From positions 310,001-374,000 of the forward strand of contig NZ_CP029844.1 in NCBI RefSeq assembly GCF_003268615.1: a DNA stretch of 64,000 bases. Reading direction: 5' to 3'. The position numbers were made by a program, and so were the translations under genes. This document shows, piece after piece, positions 17,300 through 26,831 of the stretch (positions within the stretch are counted from its first letter, which is position 1; every line of letters begins with the position of its first letter). Under the pieces are notes generated by a model. That model was given only the letters and a program-made list of their open reading frames with translations, was not told the origin of the DNA and did not search any database. The DNA is from Blattabacterium clevelandi. GTDB lineage: Bacteria > Bacteroidota > Bacteroidia > Flavobacteriales > Blattabacteriaceae.

Positions 17300-18187
17300 T
17301 TAATAATATGTTGCACGAATCATTCGGAAAACCCCTTGAAAATCTTTTCTCATTTCTATATCCGTAAACCCGTATTTTTTCATAAAATGAATAAAATCTA
17401 AATGAATAAATTGGTTGATCTCAAAATAAACATATACTACTACACCAGTAAACCTTTTTTTTATCCAAAAAATAATTTTTTTATAAAAAATGAATGGATC
17501 CTCATCTGGAACAAATAAAGCTTGAAAAGGTTCATATTGAACAATATTTGGATGCATCAATTTTTTCTCAGATACTCTTACATAAGGAGGATTACTCACG
17601 ATAATATTAACGGTATATTTTTTTATTTTTTGTAAAAAAATTAAATTATGAAGAATATCAACTTTTCTTAAAAAAATTTTTACGTTATGTAATTTGGAAT
17701 TTATTCTTGCTATCGAAAGGACTTCATGAGAAAGATCTATTGCATGAATAGAACGGATTTTAGGAAGTTTTTTTTTTAAAGTAATACTAATACATCCACA
17801 TCCTGTTCCAATATCAAATATTTGAATATTTTCACTATTTTTTATTTTATAATCATCTATTATCCAAGATACTAATTCTTCTGTTTCTGGTCTCGGGATA
17901 AAAACTTTTTCATTAACAAGGAAATCCATTCCAAAAAATTCTGTCTTTCCAATTACATATTGAATGGGTCTATTTTTTTTTAATTCCCATAATTTTCTTA
18001 TCAATTTTTTGTATATGAAATCATCTATTTTTTCCTTTCTACTTAATTTTAAGATAATTTTTATTTTATCACATTCCAAAACATGAGTTGTTAGAATAAA
18101 AAATAGATGATTTAATTCCTTAATTTCTGGATATACTTTTTTAAGAGTATCATAAAATAAATTGTAAAATTTATAAAAATACATCAT
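17300..18187 (-). CDS. prmC: Release factor glutamine methyltransferase
   Basis: Methylates the glutamine of the GGQ loop in peptide release factors RF1 and RF2. The 295-aa protein has the helical N-terminal domain ending KNRPIQYVIGKTEFFG, a second motif FIPRPETEELVSWII, SAM-binding IFDIGTGCGCISITL and the diagnostic catalytic NPPY in IIVSNPPYVRVSE. It is divergent with mnmE, whose coding start is 71 bases away, so the gap probably carries both promoters. It leads the minus-strand prmC-ligA pair. Confidence 0.95.
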   Translation of the reverse strand: MMYFYKFYNLFYDTLKKVYPEIKELNHLFFILTTHVLECDKIKIILKLSRKEKIDDFIYKKLIRKLWELKKNRPIQYVIGKTEFFGMDFLVNEKVFIPRPETEELVSWIIDDYKIKNSENIQIFDIGTGCGCISITLKKKLPKIRSIHAIDLSHEVLSIARINSKLHNVKIFLRKVDILHNLIFLQKIKKYTVNIIVSNPPYVRVSEKKLMHPNIVQYEPFQALFVPDEDPFIFYKKIIFWIKKRFTGVVVYVYFEINQFIHLDFIHFMKKYGFTDIEMRKDFQGVFRMIRATYY

Positions 18188-18258
18188 AAAATAAAAAATG
18201 AATTCAAAAAAATACTTATTTTTTGTGGAATTTTATTTTATTAAAAAATAATTTTTTT

Positions 18259-19680
18259 ATGTTTGATGATGATACAATTGTTGCTTTAGCTACTCCTACT
18301 GGTTCCAGTGCAATTTCGGTTATTCGTATTTCTGGAAAAAAATCTATATCCACCGTTGAAACTATTTTTAGTTCCGTTCATTCTGGAAAAAAATTGGAAA
18401 ATCAATCCACTCATACTATTCATTTAGGATATATTGTAGATAATCATATAGATGATGATAGAAGTAATAATAGAAGTAATTATTTGGATCAAGTTTTAGT
18501 ATCTATATTTAGATCTCCTTTTTCTTATACAGGAGAAAATATGATAGAAATATCTTGTCATGGATCTTATTATATTCAACAACAGATTTTACAATTGTTA
18601 ATCAGAAAAGGAATACGTTTAGCTCGTCCTGGAGAATTTACATTTCGTGCATTTTTAAATAAAAAAATGGATTTATCACAAGCAGAAGCTATAGCAGATC
18701 TCATATTATCGGATAATCAAGCCTCTCATGAATTATCTTTGCAACAAATAAAGGGCACCTTAACTAGTACCATTAAAAATTTACGGAAAAAATTATTGGA
18801 TTTTTATTCCTTATTAGAATTAGAATTGGACTTTTCTGAAGAAAATATGATTTTTGCAAAAAGATCCGATCTTTTTTCTTTCTTAAAGGATTTAGAAGAA
18901 ACTTTAAAAGATTTAATTGAATCTTTTTCTCTAGGAAATTCTATAAAAAAAGGAATTTATGTAGTAATTATTGGAGAACCAAATGTAGGTAAATCTACGT
19001 TATTCAATTACGTAATTCAAGAAAACCGTTCGATTATATCTCACATAGAAGGGACAACTAGAGATAGTATAGAAGGAGAATTGATTTTGAATGGGATACA
19101 TTTTCATTTTGTGGATACAGCAGGAATTAGAGATACGAAAGATACAATAGAAATAATGGGGGTTCGAAAGACTATGGAAAAAATACAAGAAGCTCAAGTC
19201 CTATTATACCTTTTTGATGCATCTAAAAATGATAGAAAAAAACAGAAAAAAATGCTCAAAAAAATTCAAATTATCCACGAAAAAAATCCACTTAAAAAAA
19301 TTTTAGTGATTGCTAATAAATCGGATCTATCCTCTTTTAAAGACTTCTATAACTTAAAATCAAAGTTTTCTTATTTTTTTGAAATTTCTGCAAAAAATCA
19401 TCACGGTATAAAAAGAATTCTCTATACTTTAAGTAATTTATTCATTGAAAAATTAAAAGAAAAAAATATTATTGTGACACAAAACCGACATTATGAAGCA
19501 TTGAAACAATCCTTAAAGGAAGTCTTACTTGCTCATGATGCATTAAGTAAAAGATTACCAGAAGATTTAGTTTCTATACATATCAAAGAGGCTTTACATC
19601 ATTTAGGAAAAATTACAGGTGAAATCACTAATGAAGAGGTACTAAAAAACATATTCTCCCAATTTTGTATTGGAAAATAA
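18259..19680 (+). CDS. mnmE: tRNA modification GTPase MnmE
   Basis: With MnmG, installs the carboxymethylaminomethyl group on uridine 34 of certain tRNAs. The ATG at 18259 yields MFDDDTIVALATPTGSSAIS, the normal family start; a TTG 36 bases upstream would add 12 unrelated residues. The N-terminal folate-binding domain has RPGEFTFRAFLNKKMDLSQA, the G domain has GEPNVGKSTLFN, DTAGIRDT and NKSD, and the protein ends FCIGK, the C-terminal motif with the reactive cysteine. A short AGAAGTAATA/AGAAGTAATT duplication near 18460 adds DDRSNNRSN. gltX follows after 18 bases. Confidence 0.96.
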   Translation: MFDDDTIVALATPTGSSAISVIRISGKKSISTVETIFSSVHSGKKLENQSTHTIHLGYIVDNHIDDDRSNNRSNYLDQVLVSIFRSPFSYTGENMIEISCHGSYYIQQQILQLLIRKGIRLARPGEFTFRAFLNKKMDLSQAEAIADLILSDNQASHELSLQQIKGTLTSTIKNLRKKLLDFYSLLELELDFSEENMIFAKRSDLFSFLKDLEETLKDLIESFSLGNSIKKGIYVVIIGEPNVGKSTLFNYVIQENRSIISHIEGTTRDSIEGELILNGIHFHFVDTAGIRDTKDTIEIMGVRKTMEKIQEAQVLLYLFDASKNDRKKQKKMLKKIQIIHEKNPLKKILVIANKSDLSSFKDFYNLKSKFSYFFEISAKNHHGIKRILYTLSNLFIEKLKEKNIIVTQNRHYEALKQSLKEVLLAHDALSKRLPEDLVSIHIKEALHHLGKITGEITNEEVLKNIFSQFCIGK

Positions 19681-19698
19681 TAAAGAAAAAAGAAAAGT

Positions 19699-21231
19699 AT
19701 GTCATGTATAAGAGTTCGTTTTGCTCCTAGTCCTACAGGTCCACTCCATTTAGGTGGAATAAGGACTGCTTTATATAACTATCTTTTTGCTAAAAAAAAT
19801 CAAGGAAAATTTATTCTTAGACTAGAAGATACGGATAGAAAAAGATTTGTTCAAAATTCTGAATCCTATATTTTGGAAACATTAAAATGGTGCCAGATCG
19901 AACCTGATGAAGGAGTTGGTTATGGTGGTAAATATTTTCCTTATTATCAATCTCAACGTGGATATATTTATCGTATTTATTTAAATAAACTGTTAGAGAA
20001 AGGGGATGCTTATTATGCTTTTGATACAGATAAGGAACTTAATAAAAAAAGGAAGGAATATTACAATCGTGGATTAACTTTTTCTTATAATGCAAGAGTA
20101 CGAATGTCCCTTAATAATTCCTTAAAAATGACAAAAAAACAATTATCTTACAAATTAAATGATGGAACTTCCTATGTCATTAGATTTAAAATTAAACCTG
20201 GAGAAAAATTGAAAATACAGGATATGATACGTGGAACTATTATGGTAAATACAGATACTTTAGACGATAAAGTCTTATTAAAATCTAATGGAGTTGCTAC
20301 TTATCATTTAGCTAATACTATAGACGATTATTTAATGAAAATAACTCATGTAATCAGAGGAGAAGAATGGATCCCATCCATGCCATTGCACCTATTATTG
20401 TATCGTTCATTTGGTTGGATCCCTCCTATTTTTGCACATTTACCTTTAATATTAAGAGATGATGGAAAAGGAAAAATAAGCAAACGAAATGCAGAAAGTT
20501 TAGATTTTCCTATATTTCCTTTGCAATGGAAAGTTCCCGGTAATAAAACCATTATTAAAGGATACAGAGAGCTAGGTTATTTTCCAGAAGCTTTTGTTAA
20601 TATGCTAGCTTTTTTAGGATGGAATCCTGGAGGTAAAAAAGAAATTTTTTCTTTACAAGAATTAAAAAATTCTTTTTCTTTAGAAAAAATCAATAAATCT
20701 GGAGTGACTTTTAATTTAAAGAAGGCCAATTGGTTCAATAAACAATATTTAAATAAAAAAAAAGAAGAAATATTTTCATTTCTTTGTATAGAACTAAAAA
20801 ATCGTTCTCTTTTATATGAAAAAGATTATTTATGGAAAGTGATCCATCTAACAATAAATAGGATTTATTTTATTCATGAAATTTGGGAACATTCTTTTTA
20901 CTTTTTTGTTTCTCCTAGTTATTATGATCCCAGTTTTTTTGATAAAATTTGTCATCAAAATACTATTGATCAATTAAAATTTTGTAAAAAATCATTATCA
21001 GAGGTTCATAAATTTACATACGTAAATTTAAGATTTTTGTTAAAAAAAAGAATATACGATAAAAATATCCATGAAATAATGCAACTATTTCGTTTATCTT
21101 TAGTAGGTGCTTTAAAAGGATCTGACATTTTCATGATTTTGGAAATGTTAGGTCAAGAAGAAAGTATACGACGTATAGAAAATATGATGAAAAAAATTAA
21201 AGAAAAAATTGATAATGATTCTTTTTGTTGA
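19699..21231 (+). CDS. gltX: Glutamyl-tRNA synthetase
   Basis: Class I synthetase for tRNA-Glu. It shows RFAPSPTGPLHLGGIRTAL with the HIGH-equivalent HLGG, LRLEDTDRKRF, HVIRGEEWIPSMPLHLLLY, and KISKRNAES as the second signature, then an all-helical C-terminal anticodon domain. 510 aa, full length. tRNA-Gln(TTG) at 42.7 kb needs either a GlnRS or the GatCAB route; the window cannot tell which, so it is open whether this enzyme also charges that tRNA. Confidence 0.96.
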   Translation: MSCIRVRFAPSPTGPLHLGGIRTALYNYLFAKKNQGKFILRLEDTDRKRFVQNSESYILETLKWCQIEPDEGVGYGGKYFPYYQSQRGYIYRIYLNKLLEKGDAYYAFDTDKELNKKRKEYYNRGLTFSYNARVRMSLNNSLKMTKKQLSYKLNDGTSYVIRFKIKPGEKLKIQDMIRGTIMVNTDTLDDKVLLKSNGVATYHLANTIDDYLMKITHVIRGEEWIPSMPLHLLLYRSFGWIPPIFAHLPLILRDDGKGKISKRNAESLDFPIFPLQWKVPGNKTIIKGYRELGYFPEAFVNMLAFLGWNPGGKKEIFSLQELKNSFSLEKINKSGVTFNLKKANWFNKQYLNKKKEEIFSFLCIELKNRSLLYEKDYLWKVIHLTINRIYFIHEIWEHSFYFFVSPSYYDPSFFDKICHQNTIDQLKFCKKSLSEVHKFTYVNLRFLLKKRIYDKNIHEIMQLFRLSLVGALKGSDIFMILEMLGQEESIRRIENMMKKIKEKIDNDSFC

Positions 21232-21270
21232 AAAAAAATATAGATTTACATTTTTGAAAAAAAAATTTAA

Positions 21271-21621
21271 ATGCTTAAACATTATGAAAATATAATGATA
21301 ATTACACCAGTTTTGTCGGATGATCAAGCAAAAAAAACGGCAAAAGAATATGAAAATTATCTAATACAAAAAAATGGAAAAATAGTTTATCAGGAACATT
21401 GGGGTTTAAAAAAATTAGCTTATCCAATTCAAAAAAAACAAAGTGGTTGTTATCATTTATTTGAATTTTTATTCAATTCTAACTTAGTATCTGATTTAGA
21501 ATTGAAATTAAGACAAGATGAACGAATTTTACGTTTTATTACTGTAAAATTAAATAAATATGGGATAGAATATGCAGAAAGGAGAAGAAATAAATTTTTT
21601 AACAAGAACAAAGAATTATGA
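21271..21621 (+). CDS. rpsF: 30S ribosomal protein S6
   Basis: Small-subunit platform protein that binds as a pair with S18. 116 aa. The N-terminus LKHYENIMIITPVLSDDQAK and the conserved WGLKKLAYPIQKKQSGCYHL and RQDERILRFITVKL segments are typical. Its TGA overlaps the rpsR ATG (ATGA at 21618), so the S6 and S18 partners are translationally coupled. I see no S6:S18-binding leader hairpin in the 39 bases before it. Confidence 0.95.
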   Translation: MLKHYENIMIITPVLSDDQAKKTAKEYENYLIQKNGKIVYQEHWGLKKLAYPIQKKQSGCYHLFEFLFNSNLVSDLELKLRQDERILRFITVKLNKYGIEYAERRRNKFFNKNKEL

Positions 21622-21926
21622 GTTTAGAGGAGATAGATCAAAAAAATATAAAAAAAAAAGGAGGAGATAGCGATTTAAGATACTTATCTCCTCTTAAAAT
21701 AGAAACAAAATTAGAAAAAAAATATTGTTTTTTTGAAAAAAGTAATATAAAGTATATAGATTATAAGGATCCTACCTTTTTAATAAAATTTCTGAATGCA
21801 CAAGGTAAAATTTTACCACGTCGTATTACAGGTACTCTACAAAAAAATCAAAAAAAATTAAATTCTGCTATAAAAAGATGCAGACAAATAGGGCTTTTAC
21901 CTTTTGTTACAGATGATTTAAGATAA
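21618..21926 (+). CDS. rpsR: 30S ribosomal protein S18
   Basis: Partner of S6 on the platform. The conserved core is present: CFFEKSNIKYIDYKDPTFL, GKILPRRITGTLQKNQKKL and AIKRCRQIGLLPFV. 102 aa with a lysine-rich N-terminal extension of about 35 residues. It overlaps rpsF by 4 bases and is followed by rplI after one base, a classic coupled trio. A 9-bp inverted repeat lies in the extension. Confidence 0.95.
   Translation: MSLEEIDQKNIKKKGGDSDLRYLSPLKIETKLEKKYCFFEKSNIKYIDYKDPTFLIKFLNAQGKILPRRITGTLQKNQKKLNSAIKRCRQIGLLPFVTDDLR
21661..21693 (+). repeat. Inverted repeat within the start of rpsR
   Basis: GAGGAGATA (21661-21669) and TATCTCCTC (21685-21693) form a 9-bp stem with a 15-base loop, 43 bases into rpsR. 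It could fold in the mRNA, possibly modulating the S6/S18 junction; it may also be chance. Confidence 0.4.
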
Positions 21927-21927
21927 T

Positions 21928-22377
21928 ATGAAAATTATTCTAAAAAAAGACGTGGAAAATTTAGGGTTTCAATACGATGAATTAGATGTTAAACCTGGGT
22001 ATGCTAGAAACTATCTAATTCCTAATGATTATGCTGTTTTAGCACTTCCTGGAACAGTAAAAAATATTCATGAAATATTGAAACAACGCTATAAAAAGGA
22101 AAGTTTTTTAATTGAAAAATCCAAAGAAATAGAAAAAAAATTAAAAAAATTAACTATAAAAATAAAAGCTAAAGTAGGAAAAAGAGGAAAATTATTCGGT
22201 TCCATTAACAATCAAGAAATAATGAAAGTTTTAAATAAAAAAGGAATTTCTATAGAAAAAAAATCTATCAGAATTCCTGGTAATAAAGTAATTAAGACAA
22301 TTGGGAAACATCAGGTAAGTATACGTTTACATCGTACAAAAGAGTTCACTCTAAATTTTGAAGTATTGTCTTCCTGA
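21928..22377 (+). CDS. rplI: 50S ribosomal protein L9
   Basis: Large-subunit protein near the L1 stalk base. The diagnostic N-terminal signature GFQYDELDVKPGYARNYLIP is visible, followed by the long connecting helix (residues about 42-75, lysine and glutamate rich) and the C-terminal domain with KAKVGKRGKLFGSI. 149 aa, full length. It begins one base after the rpsR stop. It converges with mntH, 17 bases away, with no clear terminator between them. Confidence 0.96.
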   Translation: MKIILKKDVENLGFQYDELDVKPGYARNYLIPNDYAVLALPGTVKNIHEILKQRYKKESFLIEKSKEIEKKLKKLTIKIKAKVGKRGKLFGSINNQEIMKVLNKKGISIEKKSIRIPGNKVIKTIGKHQVSIRLHRTKEFTLNFEVLSS

Positions 22378-22394
22378 TATGATTGAATTTTAAA

Positions 22395-23729
22395 TTATTG
22401 AAAGGTATTGTATAATAAGACTAAATTGAGTAAAACAATGATAATAGTGATCAACCAAGATAATATTTTTAAAAAAGGTCCATTGACAAATAATCCCATT
22501 TTATTATAATCTCCTGTAAAATTAACTAAAGGAATAATTGCAAAACTTAATTGTATTGATAAAATTATTTGACTAATTATTAGTAATTCTGCAGTTCCTT
22601 TTTCTCCATAAATAATAGAGGCTATCATAGCAGGAACAATAGCAATTAACCTAGTTATTAGTCTTCTAACCCAAGGTTTTAATCGTATATGAAGAAATCC
22701 TTCCATCACAATTTGTCCAGATAAAGTTCCAGTAAGTGTAGAATTTTGTCCTGATGCGAGTAAAGCTAGTGCAAAAAAAACTCCCGAAAGACTAGATCCT
22801 AGTATAGGAGATAAAAGTTTATGTGCGTCCATAATATCTGCTACTTCTGTATGCCCATATTTATGAAAAGTTGCTGCAGATATGATTAATATTGCTGCAT
22901 TGATAAAAAAAGCTAAAGATAAAGATAATGTACTATCTATAGTCGCATATTTTATGGCCATTTTTTTACCTTCAATAGTTCGTTGGTAGTTCCTTGTTTG
23001 TATAATACTTGAATGTAGGTAAAGATTGTGAGGCATGACAGTTGCTCCTAGGATTCCAATAGAAATGTAGAAAGAATGTGAATTTTGAATTATTTCAGGA
23101 TTTGGAATAATTCCTTTTAAAATGGGTAAAATTTCTGGTTTAGAACTAATAATTTCAAAACTAAAACAAATCAAAATTGTAAAAATTAATACGGCTACCA
23201 CACTTTCAATGTATCTGAATCCTTTATATTGAAAAAATAAAATGAGTAAAACATCTATAGTCGTAATTAATACCCCCCACGTAATGGGAATTCCAAAAAG
23301 TAATTTTAATGCTAATACGGAACCAATTATTTCTGCTAAATCACATGCAGCAATAGCGATTTCGCATAAAATCCATAATATAAAACTAATAAAGGGAGGA
23401 TAATGATCCCTACAGGCTTGTGCTAAATCTCGTTCACAAACAATTCCTAATTTTAAAGACAAATGTTGCAAAATGATAGCAAAAATATTGGATATAAAAA
23501 TAACGGATAAAAGCATGTATCCGAATTTAGACCCTCCAGCAATATCTGTTGCCCAATTTCCTGGATCCATATACCCTACAGCAATTAATAGTCCTGGTCC
23601 AGTAAAAGCAAAAAATTTTTTCCATATTCCTTTTTTTTTAGGAACATAAACAGTAGAAAAAACCTCAGAAAGGGAAGGGGTTTTATTCTTTTTTCTCCAT
23701 CCTTTTATTGGATCTTTATTTTTTAGCAT
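22395..23729 (-). CDS. mntH: Nramp-family divalent metal transporter (MntH-like)
   Basis: Proton-coupled Mn2+/Fe2+ importer of the inner membrane. 444 aa with about eleven hydrophobic segments. The metal-binding DPGN lies in AVGYMDPGNWATDIAGGSKF (transmembrane segment 1) and the second site in GATVMPHNLYLHSSI (segment 6), both hallmarks of Nramp proteins; ASGQNSTLTGTLSGQIVMEG is also conserved. In a symbiont it would bring metal from host cytoplasm for iron-sulfur and Mn enzymes (inference). It is divergent from pheA across a 251-base gap. Confidence 0.93.
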   Translation of the reverse strand: MLKNKDPIKGWRKKNKTPSLSEVFSTVYVPKKKGIWKKFFAFTGPGLLIAVGYMDPGNWATDIAGGSKFGYMLLSVIFISNIFAIILQHLSLKLGIVCERDLAQACRDHYPPFISFILWILCEIAIAACDLAEIIGSVLALKLLFGIPITWGVLITTIDVLLILFFQYKGFRYIESVVAVLIFTILICFSFEIISSKPEILPILKGIIPNPEIIQNSHSFYISIGILGATVMPHNLYLHSSIIQTRNYQRTIEGKKMAIKYATIDSTLSLSLAFFINAAILIISAATFHKYGHTEVADIMDAHKLLSPILGSSLSGVFFALALLASGQNSTLTGTLSGQIVMEGFLHIRLKPWVRRLITRLIAIVPAMIASIIYGEKGTAELLIISQIILSIQLSFAIIPLVNFTGDYNKMGLFVNGPFLKILSWLITIIIVLLNLVLLYNTFQ

Positions 23730-23903
23730 AAAAATAGAATTAGTAGAGTATGAAAATATAAAGTTAACTGTTTTACTATTTTTATTTTCGATTGTCTTAT
23801 TAGGATAAAATTTTAAAAAAAAATTTTATTTTATACAATTATTTTTTACCTTTATTTATTTTGATTCTGCGAAGTTAAGTAAGTAAGAAGTAAGAAAGAC
23901 AAA

Positions 23904-23934
23904 GAATAGGACTCCTTATTCCTTATTTTTTTTT
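23904..23934 (+). promoter_or_regulatory. Hairpin plus T run in the pheA leader (possible attenuator)
   Basis: GAATAGG and CTTATTC pair over 7 bp (one G:T) around loop ACTC, and nine T follow at 23926-23934 after a 4-base gap. It lies 47-77 bases before the pheA ATG, in the direction of pheA transcription. Nothing upstream on this strand needs terminating, so a leader attenuator is possible. No leader peptide with a start codon is found. The rest of the 23730-23980 gap holds only short GTAAGAA-type repeats near 23880. Confidence 0.35.
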
Positions 23935-23980
23935 ATCGAATCGGTGATATGGAGTATGAGATTAATTAAATATTTCTTAC

Positions 23981-24814
23981 ATGAAAAAAATTGCTATACA
24001 AGGAATAAAGGGGTGTTTTCATCATGCTGCAGTTTCTAGATACTTTGAAGGATGTCATTACAAACTGATGGAATGTTCTTCCTTTAGAGAACTTGCCTTT
24101 TCTGTTTCTAAATCTAATGTAGATATTGGTGTAATGGCTATAGAGAATACTATAGCAGGTCCTATATTGACTAATTATAGTCTTTTATATGAATATAAAT
24201 TAAGAATAGTTGGAGAAATATATATTCCTATAAGACATCATTTGATGGCTATCCATGGACAAAATATGAAAGATATAAAGGAAATTTACTCTCATCCAAT
24301 GGCTATTTTGCAATGTGAGTTATTTATAGATTCACATCCTGATGTAAAGATATCCAAGTATTCTGATACGGCTTCTGCCGCTAAATACATTTCTATATGC
24401 AAGAAAAAAGGATTAGCTGCGATTGCATCAGAATATGCAGCTAAGGAATATGGATTAGAAATTATTTCTAGAAATATACAAACCATTAAAAGAAATTTTA
24501 CCAGGTTTTTTATTATTAAAAATTTTTCCAATAAAGAAGATAATTTTAATAAAGCTTCACTAAGATTAAAAATTTTCCATACTACTGGTAGCTTATCTCA
24601 AATATTGAGTCTTATATCAAATCTTGGAATAAATATGACTAAAATACAATCTATTCCTAGAATACAAAAACCTTGGGAATATTTCTTTTATGTGGATATT
24701 ATATTCAATAATATAAAAGATTATGAAAAAATGAAAATATGTATACAAAGGATCCCCTATCTTCATAAACTTTCTATTATGGGAGAATATAAAAATGGAA
24801 TAATTAGATCTTAA
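23981..24814 (+). CDS. pheA: Prephenate dehydratase
   Basis: Converts prephenate to phenylpyruvate for phenylalanine. 277 aa: a periplasmic-binding-like catalytic domain with IQGIKGCFHHAA, GVMAIENTIAGPI and the catalytic NFTRFFII (Thr-Arg-Phe), then a C-terminal ACT domain (HTTGSLSQILSLISNLGINM) that normally binds phenylalanine for feedback. There is no chorismate mutase domain; that activity is fused to the DAHP synthase at the end of this operon. The stop TAA shares a base with the ATG of the next gene. Confidence 0.95.
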   Translation: MKKIAIQGIKGCFHHAAVSRYFEGCHYKLMECSSFRELAFSVSKSNVDIGVMAIENTIAGPILTNYSLLYEYKLRIVGEIYIPIRHHLMAIHGQNMKDIKEIYSHPMAILQCELFIDSHPDVKISKYSDTASAAKYISICKKKGLAAIASEYAAKEYGLEIISRNIQTIKRNFTRFFIIKNFSNKEDNFNKASLRLKIFHTTGSLSQILSLISNLGINMTKIQSIPRIQKPWEYFFYVDIIFNNIKDYEKMKICIQRIPYLHKLSIMGEYKNGIIRS

Positions 24815-25971
24815 TGATTGTTGTAGCAAAAAGAATACATCAAATATCGGAATATTTTTTTTCCGAAAAAATGAAAGAGATTCAGACTCTTGAAAATAAG
24901 GGAATAGATATCATTAATTTAGGAATTGGTAATCCGGATATTCTACCTCCAGACGGAGTTATTCATAAAATGAAAGAAGCATCAGAAATAAAAAAGGCTA
25001 ACACTTATCAGAGTTATATTGGGATAGAAAGTTTACGTAAAGCTATTGCAGATTGGTATGGAAATACGTATAAAGTGTATGTGGATTCTCAAAAAGAAGT
25101 GTTACCTTTGATGGGTTCAAAGGAAGGAATTATGGATATAAGCCTTTCTTATTTGAACAAAGGAAATCAAGTTTTAATTCCAAATCCTGGATATCCTATT
25201 TATTCTTCCATATCTAAACTTTTAGAATCGGAAGTGATTTATTATGATCTTTATGATAGGGAAAATTGGTGGCCTAATATAAAACTATTGGAAAATAAAA
25301 ATCTATCTAAGGTGAAGATTATGTGGATCAATTATCCTCATATGCCAACAGGTGCAACTATAACTTTTGAAAAGTTGGAAGAGATAGTCTTTTTTGCGAA
25401 AAAAAATCGTATTTTATTAGTGCACGATAATCCTTATAGTTTAATATTAAATAATAATCAACGTCCTTTAAGTATATTTAATATTCAAGGATCTAAAGAT
25501 ATTGCTTTAGAATTAAATTCTTTAAGTAAAAGTTATAATATGGCTGGATGGCGTATTGGAATGATAATAGGAAAAAACGAATATATTAAAAATATTTTAA
25601 AAGTAAAAAGTCTAATCAATTCTGGAATGTATTATCCAATACAAATTGGGGCTATTGAAGCAATGAATCAAAATTCAGAATGGTTTCAAAAACTAAATCT
25701 AGAATATTTAAAACGTAAAAAAATTATATTGGAGATATGTGATCGTCTATATTTAGAATATAGAAGAAAAAGTTCCGGAATATTTGTTTGGGCTAAGATT
25801 CTAGATTTAGAACAAAATGATCGTGAATGGTCCGATAAAATTCTCAAAAATTATCACATATTTATTACACCTGGAAGCATTTTTGGAAATAATGGAAAAG
25901 GGTATGTAAGATTATCTATGTGTTGTCCTGTAAAAACTTTGGAAAAAGCAAAAAATAGAATTTTTTCATGA
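24814..25971 (+). CDS. PLP aminotransferase of the aromatic operon
   Basis: Fold-type I aminotransferase, 385 aa. Visible are the substrate/PLP-binding NLGIGNPD, PNPGYPIYSS, INYPHMPTGA, VHDNPYSLIL and the PLP lysine in LNSLSKSYNMAGWRIGM. It sits between prephenate dehydratase and prephenate dehydrogenase with overlapping starts and stops, so the natural inference is that it transaminates phenylpyruvate and 4-hydroxyphenylpyruvate to phenylalanine and tyrosine. Related proteins are often named aspartate or LL-diaminopimelate aminotransferase; substrate cannot be fixed from sequence. Distinct from the aspC copy at 38.8 kb. Confidence 0.88.
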   Translation: MIVVAKRIHQISEYFFSEKMKEIQTLENKGIDIINLGIGNPDILPPDGVIHKMKEASEIKKANTYQSYIGIESLRKAIADWYGNTYKVYVDSQKEVLPLMGSKEGIMDISLSYLNKGNQVLIPNPGYPIYSSISKLLESEVIYYDLYDRENWWPNIKLLENKNLSKVKIMWINYPHMPTGATITFEKLEEIVFFAKKNRILLVHDNPYSLILNNNQRPLSIFNIQGSKDIALELNSLSKSYNMAGWRIGMIIGKNEYIKNILKVKSLINSGMYYPIQIGAIEAMNQNSEWFQKLNLEYLKRKKIILEICDRLYLEYRRKSSGIFVWAKILDLEQNDREWSDKILKNYHIFITPGSIFGNNGKGYVRLSMCCPVKTLEKAKNRIFS

Positions 25972-26801
25972 ATATTGGAATTATAGGATTAGGGTTAATC
26001 GGGGGATCTATTAGTTTAGGATTAAGAAAATCCAATTTTGGAGATAAATTTCTAGGAATAGACTCTAATAAAGAAAATGCTATTCATGCTGTAAAACTTG
26101 GAATTGTAGATAAAATCATTTCTTTTCAGGATCTTATTCTACAATCATCCGTTATTATTTTATCCATTCCTGTAGATGGAATAGAAAAAATACTTCCAAT
26201 GATTCTTAATAAAATAAGTAATGATACAGTTATTTTAGATACTGGATCTACTAAGTATGAAATTTGTAACAGTGTCTATTCTCATCCAAAAAGAAGTCGT
26301 TTTGTGGCTACCCACCCTATTGCAGGAGTAGAAAATTCTGGACCAGAATATGCTCATTCAGATCTTTTCCATAAAAAAAATTGTATTCTTTGTGATTCTG
26401 AACTTAGTGATCCAGATGCGATATTCATCGTAGAGAAAATTTATTCTATAATGGATATGCGTATGATTTATATCACATCTAAAGAACATGATTTTTATAT
26501 TTCTTACGTATCTCATTTACCTCATGTGGTTTCCTTTTCTTTAGCGAGCACCGTTTTAGAAAAATTTAAAAATGAAAAAAAAATTTTTAATAATATGAGG
26601 GGGAGTGGATTGGATTCTACTACACGTTTAGCGAAAAGTCAACCTGAAACGTGGTTACCTATTTTTATTTCTAATAAAAATAATCTGATTCAAGCTATGG
26701 ATGTTTATATAGATCACTTAAAGATATTTCGTAAATATTTAAAAAAAGAAGAATTTCATCAAATGGATCGGTATATAAAAAAAGCAAATGATATAAAATA
26801 A
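25968..26801 (+). CDS. tyrA: Prephenate dehydrogenase
   Basis: Oxidises prephenate to 4-hydroxyphenylpyruvate for tyrosine. 277 aa. The N-terminal Rossmann loop is GIIGLGLIGGSISLGLR; LDTGSTKYEI, THPIAGVENSGPEYAH with the catalytic His, and the helical YISYVSHLPHVVSFSLA follow. It has neither chorismate mutase nor ACT domain, so feedback control by tyrosine is not evident. It overlaps the preceding aminotransferase by 4 bases (ATGA) and precedes aroG by 30. Confidence 0.93.
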   Translation: MNIGIIGLGLIGGSISLGLRKSNFGDKFLGIDSNKENAIHAVKLGIVDKIISFQDLILQSSVIILSIPVDGIEKILPMILNKISNDTVILDTGSTKYEICNSVYSHPKRSRFVATHPIAGVENSGPEYAHSDLFHKKNCILCDSELSDPDAIFIVEKIYSIMDMRMIYITSKEHDFYISYVSHLPHVVSFSLASTVLEKFKNEKKIFNNMRGSGLDSTTRLAKSQPETWLPIFISNKNNLIQAMDVYIDHLKIFRKYLKKEEFHQMDRYIKKANDIK

Positions 26802-26831
26802 AAAAAATATGTATAATGTATAAATTGTATT

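Noticed and set aside
23815-23875. Phe/Tyr-rich stretch (FYTIIFYLYLF) before pheA, a possible leader peptide
   Set aside because: No start codon precedes it after the in-frame stop; the pattern follows from A/T-rich sequence.
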